Source of the DNA: Candidatus Eisenbergiella stercorigallinarum
GTDB taxonomy: Bacteria > Bacillota > Clostridia > Lachnospirales > Lachnospiraceae
Direction: 5' to 3'
Assembly: GCA_019120525.1 (NCBI GenBank)
Contig: DWUW01000296.1
Location: 1 to 12,079 of the forward strand
Length of the DNA stretch: 12,079 bases
The notes below the pieces were generated by a model, which saw only the letters and a list, made by a program, of their open reading frames with translations, was not told where the DNA came from and ran no database searches. Made by a program: the position numbers and the translations under genes. Below are positions 6,572 to 12,079 of this stretch, piece after piece (position 1 is the stretch's first letter; each line of letters opens with the position of its first letter).

Positions 6572-7498
6572 TCAATAATTCTTCTCAATTCTGCGATCCA
6601 GATAACCTTTGAAAAACAGCGTGATCACAGCAATAACAGTAAATAATTCCACACATACAGCAGAGGCATATCCCAGATCATACGGATCAGAAAAGCCCCG
6701 CAGATAGATATACTGCACTACCGTTTCTGTCTTAAAAAGAGGCCCTCCTCCCGTCGTTACATAAACCGCGTCGAATACCTGGAAAGAACTGATGATTGTT
6801 GTCAAAAGAGTAAAGCTGATCGTCGGAAGCAGATTCGGGATCGTAATACGGAAAAACTGCTGGCTTCTGCTTGCCCCATCGATCGCGGATGCTTCAAAGT
6901 AAGTCTGCGGAATATCCAGAATCCCGGCCACATAAATGATCAGGCTCCGGCCGAAATTTTTCCATACCGAAATCGCTATGACAACCGGCATCGCCCACTT
7001 GGGGCTGGACAAAAGGGAATCCACAGACCCGGTAAACCAGCTGATCATATAAGGAATATAACCTACCGTAGAATTCAGCAAAAGCTGAAACAGAATTGCT
7101 ATGGCAGTAAACGAGCACAGAACCGGTACATAAAAGACCGTTCTGCACAGCTTGTTAAATCTTGTCGGCTTCGACAGCAAAAATGCCAGGATCAGCGCCA
7201 GCCCCAGCTGCAGAGGGACATTTACTCCAACATATACTGCCGTATTCTTAAAAGCGTTCCACACTCGTTCATCCTGAAGAGACTGTGTAAAATTGGACAA
7301 ACCTATAAATTTCGGTGACTGCAGAAAAATATCCAGATCCGTCAATGCGATATAAAACGCCGCGACCAGTGGTATCGCCACAAAAATGAACAGATCCAGA
7401 AGCGCCGGAAATATAAAAAGATAACCCACATGCTTACGATTGGTAATTGTATTCCCCCAATTTTTCAATCGTTCCATCAAATTCTGATTTTTCCCCAT
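6572..7498 (-). CDS. ABC transporter permease, MalF/CUT1-type
   Basis: A 308-residue membrane subunit that pairs with the MalG-type permease. A cytoplasmic N-terminus (about 1-22) is followed by hydrophobic segments starting GYLFIFPALLDLFIFVAIPL (25-44), the usual opening of UgpA/MalF-like permeases. The EAA loop reads YFEASAIDGASRSQQFFRI (200-218) followed by TIPNLLPTISF. The periplasmic stretch after TM1, KFIGLSNF (63-70), is also typical ('F-x-G-L-x-N-F'). Start ATG at 7498 has AAGGGGA upstream at good spacing. It lies 99 bases after the binding-protein gene, with a long hairpin in the gap, and 10 bases before the next permease. The likely substrate is a mono- or oligosaccharide or a derivative; the exact compound cannot be read from the sequence. 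Confidence 0.93.
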   Translation of the reverse strand: MGKNQNLMERLKNWGNTITNRKHVGYLFIFPALLDLFIFVAIPLVAAFYIALTDLDIFLQSPKFIGLSNFTQSLQDERVWNAFKNTAVYVGVNVPLQLGLALILAFLLSKPTRFNKLCRTVFYVPVLCSFTAIAILFQLLLNSTVGYIPYMISWFTGSVDSLLSSPKWAMPVVIAISVWKNFGRSLIIYVAGILDIPQTYFEASAIDGASRSQQFFRITIPNLLPTISFTLLTTIISSFQVFDAVYVTTGGGPLFKTETVVQYIYLRGFSDPYDLGYASAVCVELFTVIAVITLFFKGYLDRRIEKNY

Positions 7499-7523
7499 AC
7501 CTTAATCCCCTTAACAGAACAAA

Positions 7524-7562
7524 CAGGCCGTGTACATCCGCCATTCGGACGCACACGGCCTG
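7524..7562 (-). other. Intercistronic hairpin between binding protein and permeases
   Basis: CAGGCCGTGT (7524-7533) and ACACGGCCTG (7553-7562) pair perfectly over 10 bp. The stem continues inward with two mismatches to a CCATT loop. On the minus strand it is followed by a broken U-rich stretch (TTTGTTCTGTT). Such hairpins after binding-protein genes commonly stabilise the upstream mRNA or act as leaky terminators, so that the binding protein is made in excess over the permeases. That role is inferred here from position. Confidence 0.6.
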
Positions 7563-7597
7563 CCCTGTCTTCTTTTTCTTCAGACTGCTGCCATCCG

Positions 7598-8935
7598 TTA
7601 ATATCCTCTGCTGTCAATCATTTCCTGCAGCACCGCGTTATATTTATCCAACGTTTCCTGTACATCCGCTCCACCAAGAAAGATTTCTTCCATAGCCGGG
7701 AACAGAACATCGCTCTGTACCAGAGACTGGCCCGTCTTTTTCAGTTCTACATGGCCATACTCATTCGGTGCGGCCAGGACTTCGATCAGTCCCTTCTCCT
7801 CTTCCGGCAATGCTTCTATCGCTGCCAGATTATAGCAGGGAGAGCCCGCTTCCAGATACCACCGCTGACTCACCTCCACGGAATTCCAGTGAGCAAGGAC
7901 TTTGTAGATGGCGTCTATAATCGCCTCATCCGTAGTTGTCGTCGGAATGGCAAAACCGCACATGGAATAATAGGCATCCTGTTCCTTTCCTTCCGCGGCC
8001 GGAACCGTTGTAACTCCAAAATTTATCCCGTTTTCCCGAAGCCCGTTGATCACCCAGGAAGAATTGATAAATTGTCCACACTGTCCGCTGATATAGGTAT
8101 TATCATCCACATCCTGCGGTGTGCTTCCTGTCTGCCAGATATCATTCAGCGCTGTGAACGCTTCAAACATATTTTCATCATTGAAAGTTGCCTGCGTTTC
8201 ATCCTCATTTGTGAAATCTGCTCCGTATGCCAGAAGGGTCATGGTAGCCGGTACCATATTATTGGTTGGAAGGACAAAACCATACTGATTCTTTGAAGGA
8301 TCTGTAAGAAGCTTCGCATACTCCACAATTTCTTCGAAACTCTGCGGCGGAGTTTCCGGATCCAGCCCGGCCGCTTCAAAAAGATCCTTATCCCAATAGT
8401 AATAGTAAGACTGAACCTGAATAGGAACTCCTATAACCGTATCGTTCCAGGTAAACAGGTTCTTGATATTATCCGGAACATTTTCCGCTATGTCCGGATA
8501 TAATTCCCAGAATTCTGACAGATCCCGGAACACTCCTGCTTCTCCGTAGTTTTTATATCTTGCCGGCGGACAGGTCACGAAATCCGGTGCTTCTCCCGCC
8601 GCAATTGCCGCCGGAAGCTTCTCATCGATGGTATCCCACGACATGATATCCATTTCTATCGTGATTCCCCATTCATTTTCCTCATTAAACTTGTTGAAGA
8701 TATCTGACATGATATCCCCATCCGTACTGGTAAATCCGCTCCACAGCTCCAGCGTGATCCCTTCCCCATCAGCGGCTGCCTGCACAGCTTCTCCTGTCTC
8801 ATCCCCTGAAGCTGTGGCTGTTGATTCAGCCGATGGCGCGGACGTATCCCCCGAGCTTTCTGTACCCCCTGTACAGCCCCCCGCCATAGCTGCGATCAGC
8901 AATGCTGAAATTACCAGTTGCCATCGTTTCTTCAT
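7598..8935 (-). CDS. Extracellular sugar-binding lipoprotein of an ABC importer
   Basis: A 445-residue family-1-type solute-binding protein. The signal peptide (MKKRWQLVISALLIAAMAGGC) ends in a lipobox with Cys21, so the mature protein is anchored outside the membrane. A Ser/Thr/Ala/Gly/Glu-rich linker runs to about residue 58. The binding domain starts ITLELWSGFTSTDGDIMSDI (60-79), continues with FNEENEWGITIEM, and reaches EKLPAAIAAGEAPDFV (105-120), the classical 'A-x-A-x-G-x-x-P-D' element of this family. The start is ATG at 8935 with GGGAGGAAAAGGAG upstream; the frame is open up to 9052, but that extension lies upstream of the promoter. It is the first gene of the operon, controlled by the LysR box and promoter just upstream. 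The ligand is unknown; the downstream CHR pair hints at an anionic or esterified sugar. Confidence 0.93.
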   Translation of the reverse strand: MKKRWQLVISALLIAAMAGGCTGGTESSGDTSAPSAESTATASGDETGEAVQAAADGEGITLELWSGFTSTDGDIMSDIFNKFNEENEWGITIEMDIMSWDTIDEKLPAAIAAGEAPDFVTCPPARYKNYGEAGVFRDLSEFWELYPDIAENVPDNIKNLFTWNDTVIGVPIQVQSYYYYWDKDLFEAAGLDPETPPQSFEEIVEYAKLLTDPSKNQYGFVLPTNNMVPATMTLLAYGADFTNEDETQATFNDENMFEAFTALNDIWQTGSTPQDVDDNTYISGQCGQFINSSWVINGLRENGINFGVTTVPAAEGKEQDAYYSMCGFAIPTTTTDEAIIDAIYKVLAHWNSVEVSQRWYLEAGSPCYNLAAIEALPEEEKGLIEVLAAPNEYGHVELKKTGQSLVQSDVLFPAMEEIFLGGADVQETLDKYNAVLQEMIDSRGY

Positions 8936-8973
8936 ACTCCTTTTCCTCCCTTTCGTATGAATTTTATAGGAAC

Positions 8974-9002
8974 ATTTTAAGGTCATCCACGCCTTAAAAC
9001 AA
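8974..9002 (-). promoter_or_regulatory. Promoter of the binding-protein/ABC/CHR operon
   Basis: On the minus strand there is TTGTTT (-35, 9002-8997), a 17-base spacer and TAAAAT (-10, 8979-8974, five of six consensus bases). Start of transcription is predicted near 8967, leaving a leader of about 30 bases with the ribosome binding site. Just upstream (9003-9021) is an AT-only run resembling an UP element. The weak -35 fits an activator-dependent promoter. Confidence 0.55.
8975..8999. promoter_or_regulatory. Palindrome inside the core promoter (possible operator)
   Basis: TTTTAAGG (8975-8982) and CCTTAAAA (8992-8999) form a perfect 8-base inverted repeat with a 9-base spacer. It fills the space between, and overlaps, the -35 and -10 elements of the operon promoter. 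It differs from the LysR box sequence, so it may bind a second regulator acting as a repressor. The regulator is not identified. Confidence 0.45.
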
Positions 9003-9024
9003 ATATATTTTATATAATATCGCC

Positions 9025-9039
9025 ATAGGCAATTCCTAT
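9025..9039. promoter_or_regulatory. LysR-type T-N11-A binding box
   Basis: ATAGG-CAATT-CCTAT is a perfect 5-base dyad with the T-N11-A form recognised by LysR-type regulators (T9026, A9038). Its centre (9032) is about 65 bases upstream of the predicted transcript start, the standard position of the recognition site in LysR-activated promoters. A further half-site, TATAGGAA, lies at 8965-8972 near the predicted start. The LysR gene ends only about 80 bases upstream of the box. Confidence 0.6.
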
Positions 9040-9093
9040 ACTGCAAATCCATTTATGCACTCTGTTCATCAGCAACGTTTTTTTTAAAAAAAA

Positions 9094-9124
9094 TTGAGGA
9101 AACAGCACAATTCCGTTTCCTCAA
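9094..9124 (-). terminator. Intrinsic terminator of the LysR gene
   Basis: TTGAGGAAAC (9094-9103) and GTTTCCTCAA (9115-9124) form a perfect 10-bp stem with an 11-base loop, followed on the minus strand by a run of eight T. The stem includes the stop codon of the LysR gene (9121-9123), so the regulator is insulated from the operon it precedes. Confidence 0.85.
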
Positions 9125-10050
9125 ATATACAGATACGATTTCAGAAAATTTAAAAAAACTGTTTCTATGCTCCCCTCACCGTTCTTTCCGGAACAGACTG
9201 CATAAATATCATATTGCGGGAAAGCGGAACTGAATATGGGAAATACAAATTTTCCGGGAACAAACTGCGGTACACAGGATCTGGGACAAAAGGTATATCC
9301 CTTTGTACTGCAGACGATCTGAATTGCCGTATAAGCGCTGTTTGTTGTCAACATAACATTTTGTCTCGGCTTTATTCCCATTTTCCTCAGGTTTTTTTCG
9401 ACAAATTCACAGTACCCGCTCCCATCCTCATATCTGATATAAGGATATTCCTGCAGCTCTTTTAACTTCAATTCCACCCATTCTTTTTTCTCCCCGTATT
9501 CAGTGCCCTGAAAAAAGCAGCCATCCGTATTCTGGATCAGTATTGGCATATCTTTACATATCAGCTCGCATGTAAAACCGTCATATTCATCTCCAGGATT
9601 CATATGGAATACTGCCATGTGAATCTCGCCATCGTTCAGTCTCTGCAGAATTTCGTTCTTCCTTTCCTCCCTGATATGTATCTTTACCTTGGGATCTTCC
9701 TTCCAGAACGCCAGGAACATTTTTCCCAGCAAAAGATTACTTAACAGAGACGTAGTCCCCAAAACAAGCTGTTCCTGCCGCTTTACTTCTTCCGCGATAT
9801 CCTCCAACAGGTCATGATAGATCCGCAGGATATGGCTTGCTGCTTCATAATATTTCATCCCGTCCCTTGTCGGCAGCAGGCCGTGAGAAGTCCGCTCAAA
9901 CAGCGGAACACCCAAAGACGCTTCAATTTTCTGTACCGCCTGAGATAAGGATGGCTGCGCAACATAAAGCTTTGCCGCAGCTTTTGTAATGCTGTTTTCC
10001 TCAATAATGGTTTTCACATACAAAAGTTCTCTGTCCGTCATTTTTATCAT
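9121..10050 (-). CDS. LysR-family transcriptional regulator
   Basis: A 309-residue protein of normal LysR length. The N-terminal winged HTH is textbook: LLYVKTIIEENSITKAAAKL (9-28), then VAQPSLSQAVQKIEASLGVPLFER (30-53). The C-terminal part is the periplasmic-binding-protein-like effector domain (about 90-305), with TTSLLSNLLLGKMFLAF at its start. It probably senses a small molecule linked to the downstream transport operon and activates it through the T-N11-A box. Three starts are possible: 10068, 10050 and 10041. The predicted transcript start near 10070 argues against 10068, and AGGCAGGA fits either 10050 or 10041; 10041 (MTDRELL) is an equally good choice. It is transcribed in the same direction as its likely target rather than divergently, and has its own promoter and terminator. 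Confidence 0.93.
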   Translation of the reverse strand: MIKMTDRELLYVKTIIEENSITKAAAKLYVAQPSLSQAVQKIEASLGVPLFERTSHGLLPTRDGMKYYEAASHILRIYHDLLEDIAEEVKRQEQLVLGTTSLLSNLLLGKMFLAFWKEDPKVKIHIREERKNEILQRLNDGEIHMAVFHMNPGDEYDGFTCELICKDMPILIQNTDGCFFQGTEYGEKKEWVELKLKELQEYPYIRYEDGSGYCEFVEKNLRKMGIKPRQNVMLTTNSAYTAIQIVCSTKGYTFCPRSCVPQFVPGKFVFPIFSSAFPQYDIYAVCSGKNGEGSIETVFLNFLKSYLYI

Positions 10051-10076
10051 TTCCTGCCTATCTTTCATCCACTGTA

Positions 10077-10106
10077 ATTATAGGTACTTTTATCCATATA
10101 AGTCAA
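10077..10106 (-). promoter_or_regulatory. Promoter of the LysR gene
   Basis: On the minus strand there is TTGACT (-35, 10106-10101), an 18-base spacer and a perfect TATAAT (-10, 10082-10077). Start is predicted near 10070, giving a leader of only 20-30 bases. The -10 is embedded in CCTATAAT, which contains the CCTAT half-site seen in the operon's LysR box, and another CCTAT lies at 10114-10118. This would suit autoregulation, but the overlap with the -10 consensus weakens the point. Confidence 0.7.
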
Positions 10107-10141
10107 TGATAATCCTATTATTATATATATGTGTGAGAAAA

Positions 10142-10147
10142 TATAAT
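10142..10147 (+). promoter_or_regulatory. Candidate -10 element for the HTH gene
   Basis: TATAAT lies 45 bases before the TTG start. The -35 region is AT-only and poor (TATTAT at 10119-10124, 17-base spacer). If correct, this promoter is back-to-back with the LysR promoter, the two -35 regions being about 12 bases apart. Confidence 0.4.
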
Positions 10148-10191
10148 TTGGCTAAGATTAATTTAAAAATGGCAAAGGACGGAGAAAACAG

Positions 10192-10533
10192 TTGGAAAAT
10201 ACATCAGAGGATAAAATTAAAGAAATCGCTTTCCGGCTGCGGAAAATCAGAGAATTGAAGGGGCTGACACGCGAGGCATTCTGCGAACCGATGTATGAGA
10301 ACAGCGAATATTGGGGAATGATCGAGCGGGGAGAACAATCGATCAGCCTGCCCAAGCTTCTTCAGGTATGTGAAATCTATCATATTCCGGTCGAAAGCCT
10401 GATCGATATGAATTATTCTCCTCAGGAGGACCAACAGACCAGAACAGAAATTGCAGAACTTCTCGGACATTGTCACGGAAAGCAGCTTGAAGTCATCAAA
10501 AAATTCATTAATGATATCGCATTGGCGCTGTAA
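10192..10533 (+). CDS. Small XRE-type helix-turn-helix protein
   Basis: A 113-residue cytoplasmic protein and the only plus-strand gene in the window. Residues 13-72 form an XRE/Cro-type HTH domain: AFRLRKIRELKGLTREAF (13-30), then SEYWGMIERGEQSISLPKLL (38-57), then VCEIYHIPVESLID (59-72). A short C-terminal helical tail (about 85-113) may dimerise. Translation probably starts at TTG (10192), because GGACGGAG lies seven bases upstream and no in-frame ATG precedes it; the next in-frame ATG is codon 34, inside the domain. It is divergent from the LysR gene, with a 141-base shared promoter region, and convergent with the carboxylesterase gene. Its target genes are unknown; it could act on this divergent region or elsewhere. 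Confidence 0.82.
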   Translation: MENTSEDKIKEIAFRLRKIRELKGLTREAFCEPMYENSEYWGMIERGEQSISLPKLLQVCEIYHIPVESLIDMNYSPQEDQQTRTEIAELLGHCHGKQLEVIKKFINDIALAL

Positions 10534-10576
10534 AGGCCGGGAACAGGGACCGGGCATAAATTTTCTTTCCAAATAA

Positions 10577-10621
10577 CGGCTGCCGCACCAGACAGACCAT
10601 TTGGTGCGGCAGCTGCTTTTT
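10577..10621 (+). terminator. Terminator of the HTH gene, shared with the convergent esterase gene
   Basis: GCTGCCGCACCA (10579-10590) and TGGTGCGGCAGC (10602-10613) pair perfectly over 12 bp and extend by a G-U and a C-G pair, with an 11-base loop. On the plus strand a CTTTTTA U-run follows, so it terminates the HTH transcript. The U-run overlaps the stop codon of the convergent esterase gene, and the hairpin could also stop that transcript, though its minus-strand U-run is weak. Confidence 0.85.
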
Positions 10622-12079
10622 ACATTTTTGTTTGTTTTAATAGCTTTTCAAACACATAACGCATCCGGAACTTTGTCAGTTCCGTAATACCGTTTTCGTA
10701 TTTTCCGATATATTTCTCACCAAGGAACAGAATAAAGGGCTCCTCCGGCGCAGAGGATCTCCACTCCGGCATCGGCGTGCCGTCCTGGTCCATTCCATTC
10801 GGATTCCCGGTTTTGGCAAAATTCGTCCAGTAGTTGCACATCTTCCTTGCCAGGTCATAGTGCTCCCCTGTGAACGGACGCCAGCATTTGGCAAGCGTTT
10901 CGAACACAAACCAAAGCTCCGAGGAATGGAAAGCGCCCGGATGGTCCCATCCCGGGATCTCCGGATTAAAATAATACATATAGTTCCCGCTGCGTCCCTC
11001 CTCCATTCTCAGCCAGAGAAAGAGAATGTTATTCATAAAACGACCTTTAAAGGCATCGTCACTGTATGCCAGCCTGCGGACCTCTTCATCCGTCTTCACG
11101 GGGCAAAGCTCCAGAAAGGCCTTCCAGTCGTCCCCGAATTTTTCCTTCGCGAAGTTCTCCAGGTCGTCCAGCGTTTCCGGAGCCGGCTTCCCGCGCAGTT
11201 CATATTCCCCTCCTGTGCATCCGAACAGCAGCGGAATATCCGGATACCTTCCGGCCGCAAGCGCGTCTGACGGATCCTCCGTCAGGAATCTTCCGTCAAC
11301 CGTCGGAGCCCATCTCGCCATGGAACCGAAATCGATCCCCATGCGGCACATCGTTTTCGCATCGATCTGTCTCGCCTGTTCCAGGGAAGCTATCCCGTTT
11401 GTATGGAAGAACTCCGTCCCATTCTGCTTCGCCTGCTCCAACGTCAGCATGAAATTTCCCTGCCCATATGCACGCAGGCCGCCTCCGCTCTGGAAGATCG
11501 CCCTATGAAATAACCCGCTTCCCGCATTCATTGGCGAGGTAAGCTGGGAGATCACGCTCCCCGCTCCGGCGGACTGTCCGAAAATGGTCACGTTTTCGGG
11601 ATTTCCGCCAAAATTTCTGATATTCCTCCGAACCCACTCCAGGCCCGCTCTCTGATCCAGCATGCCGTAATTTCCATAACAGCCGTCCGGATCTTCTTCC
11701 ATCAGCTCCGGATGTGTCAGGAAGCCGAACACACCGACCCGGTAGTTCACAGATACCAGGACGATCCCTCTCCTCGCGATCCGTTCCCCGTCGAATTCCA
11801 TTTCCGCCGTATATCCGCAGTTAAACCCGCCGCCGAAAAACCATACCATGACCGGGAAGTCTTCCTTCCCCGTTCCGGACGGCGTCCAAACATTCAGATA
11901 CAGGCAATCCTCACTCATTGGGATATCCGGGTCTACATGCCACTCTCTCGAGTAAATATTGTCCGGATCCCGACCCGGGACCTCCTGCATGGAAATCGGC
12001 GCAAACCGGCAGCAATCCCGAACCCCTTCCCAGTCTTCCGCCGGTTCCGGAGCCCTCCACCGCAATTCTCCCACCGGCG
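10620..12079 (-). CDS. Type B carboxylesterase (5' end outside window)
   Basis: An alpha/beta-hydrolase of the carboxylesterase type B family. At least 486 codons are present and the N-terminal few dozen residues are cut off: the frame stays open to the edge, reading PVGELRWRAPEP, an internal family motif, so GTG at 12074 is not the start. Numbering from that GTG, the conserved SEDCLYLNVWTP is at 54-65, the nucleophile elbow FGQSAGAGS at 165-173 with Ser168, the likely acid Glu290 in GCTGGEYE, and His383 in GAFHSSELW. The oxyanion-hole segment reads WFFGGGF (78-84) where most members have HGGGF. No signal peptide can be judged because the N-terminus is missing. Members hydrolyse carboxylic esters; the substrate is unknown. 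It could de-esterify compounds taken up by the nearby ABC system, but nothing shows co-transcription. Confidence 0.93.
   Translation of the reverse strand, partial: PVGELRWRAPEPAEDWEGVRDCCRFAPISMQEVPGRDPDNIYSREWHVDPDIPMSEDCLYLNVWTPSGTGKEDFPVMVWFFGGGFNCGYTAEMEFDGERIARRGIVLVSVNYRVGVFGFLTHPELMEEDPDGCYGNYGMLDQRAGLEWVRRNIRNFGGNPENVTIFGQSAGAGSVISQLTSPMNAGSGLFHRAIFQSGGGLRAYGQGNFMLTLEQAKQNGTEFFHTNGIASLEQARQIDAKTMCRMGIDFGSMARWAPTVDGRFLTEDPSDALAAGRYPDIPLLFGCTGGEYELRGKPAPETLDDLENFAKEKFGDDWKAFLELCPVKTDEEVRRLAYSDDAFKGRFMNNILFLWLRMEEGRSGNYMYYFNPEIPGWDHPGAFHSSELWFVFETLAKCWRPFTGEHYDLARKMCNYWTNFAKTGNPNGMDQDGTPMPEWRSSAPEEPFILFLGEKYIGKYENGITELTKFRMRYVFEKLLKQTKM

Noticed and set aside
6562..6588. TTG start for the MalG-type permease
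   Set aside because: It overlaps the previous gene by 17 bases, while ATG at 6561 has GAGGAGG at ideal spacing.
7430..8296. Plus-strand open frame of 288 codons
   Set aside because: It lies opposite the binding-protein gene and the intercistronic hairpin, has no family features, and the minus-strand genes there are unmistakable.
8936..9052. N-terminal extension of the binding protein
   Set aside because: It would place 39 residues before a perfect lipoprotein signal, covers the predicted promoter, and has no ribosome binding site comparable to that at 8935.
9078..9093. T8A8 tract as a separate element
   Set aside because: The A8 on the plus strand is the U-run of the LysR terminator on the minus strand; the T8 alone supports nothing further.
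10169..10258. ATG at 10169 as start of the HTH gene
   Set aside because: It is in a different frame from the HTH domain and leads to a stop after about 29 codons.
1..12079. CRISPR arrays, insertion sequences, tRNA genes or phage genes
   Set aside because: No regularly spaced repeats, transposase motifs, tRNA cloverleaf or phage-type genes were seen on either strand.

Overview
The window looks like chromosomal DNA from a Firmicute of class Clostridia, probably a Lachnospiraceae-type gut anaerobe. The reasons are strong GGAGG-type ribosome binding sites, tight operons with overlapping start and stop codons, a Clostridia-style sugar ABC cassette with no ATPase gene beside it, an amidase_6-type lipoprotein and paired short CHR proteins. 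This placement is inference from style; no marker gene is present. All genes but one are on the minus strand, and genes run off both ends.

Right to left along the minus strand: (1) 12079-10620 is the body of a type B carboxylesterase whose N-terminus lies outside the window. It converges with a small plus-strand XRE-type HTH gene (10192-10533, TTG start), and a strong hairpin lies between them. (2) 10050-9121 is a LysR-type regulator with a near-consensus promoter and an intrinsic terminator that overlaps its stop codon. (3) 8935-4624 is a five-gene operon: sugar-binding lipoprotein, two MalF/MalG-type permeases, then two half-length CHR (chromate-transporter family) proteins. From the permeases onward the genes are separated by 10 bases or fewer, or overlap. 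Its promoter carries a T-N11-A LysR box centred about 65 bases before the predicted start site, plus a second palindrome inside the core promoter. The operon ends at a 14-bp hairpin. (4) 4364-3060 is a secreted amidase_6-type lipoprotein with its own extended -10 promoter and a leader hairpin. (5) 2923-1 is an MFS transporter, an RluA-type pseudouridine synthase and an O-antigen-ligase-like membrane protein (cut by the window edge), joined by 4-base and 10-base gene overlaps.

The most interesting unit is the LysR plus ABC plus CHR block. It looks like a LysR-controlled uptake system for a carbohydrate-like ligand, translationally coupled to a two-component CHR anion transporter. One reading is that the imported compound carries or releases an oxyanion (for example sulfate) that the CHR pair moves across the membrane; this is a hypothesis. 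I see no CRISPR array, insertion sequence, tRNA, rRNA or phage gene, and no gene-free stretch longer than about 260 bases.
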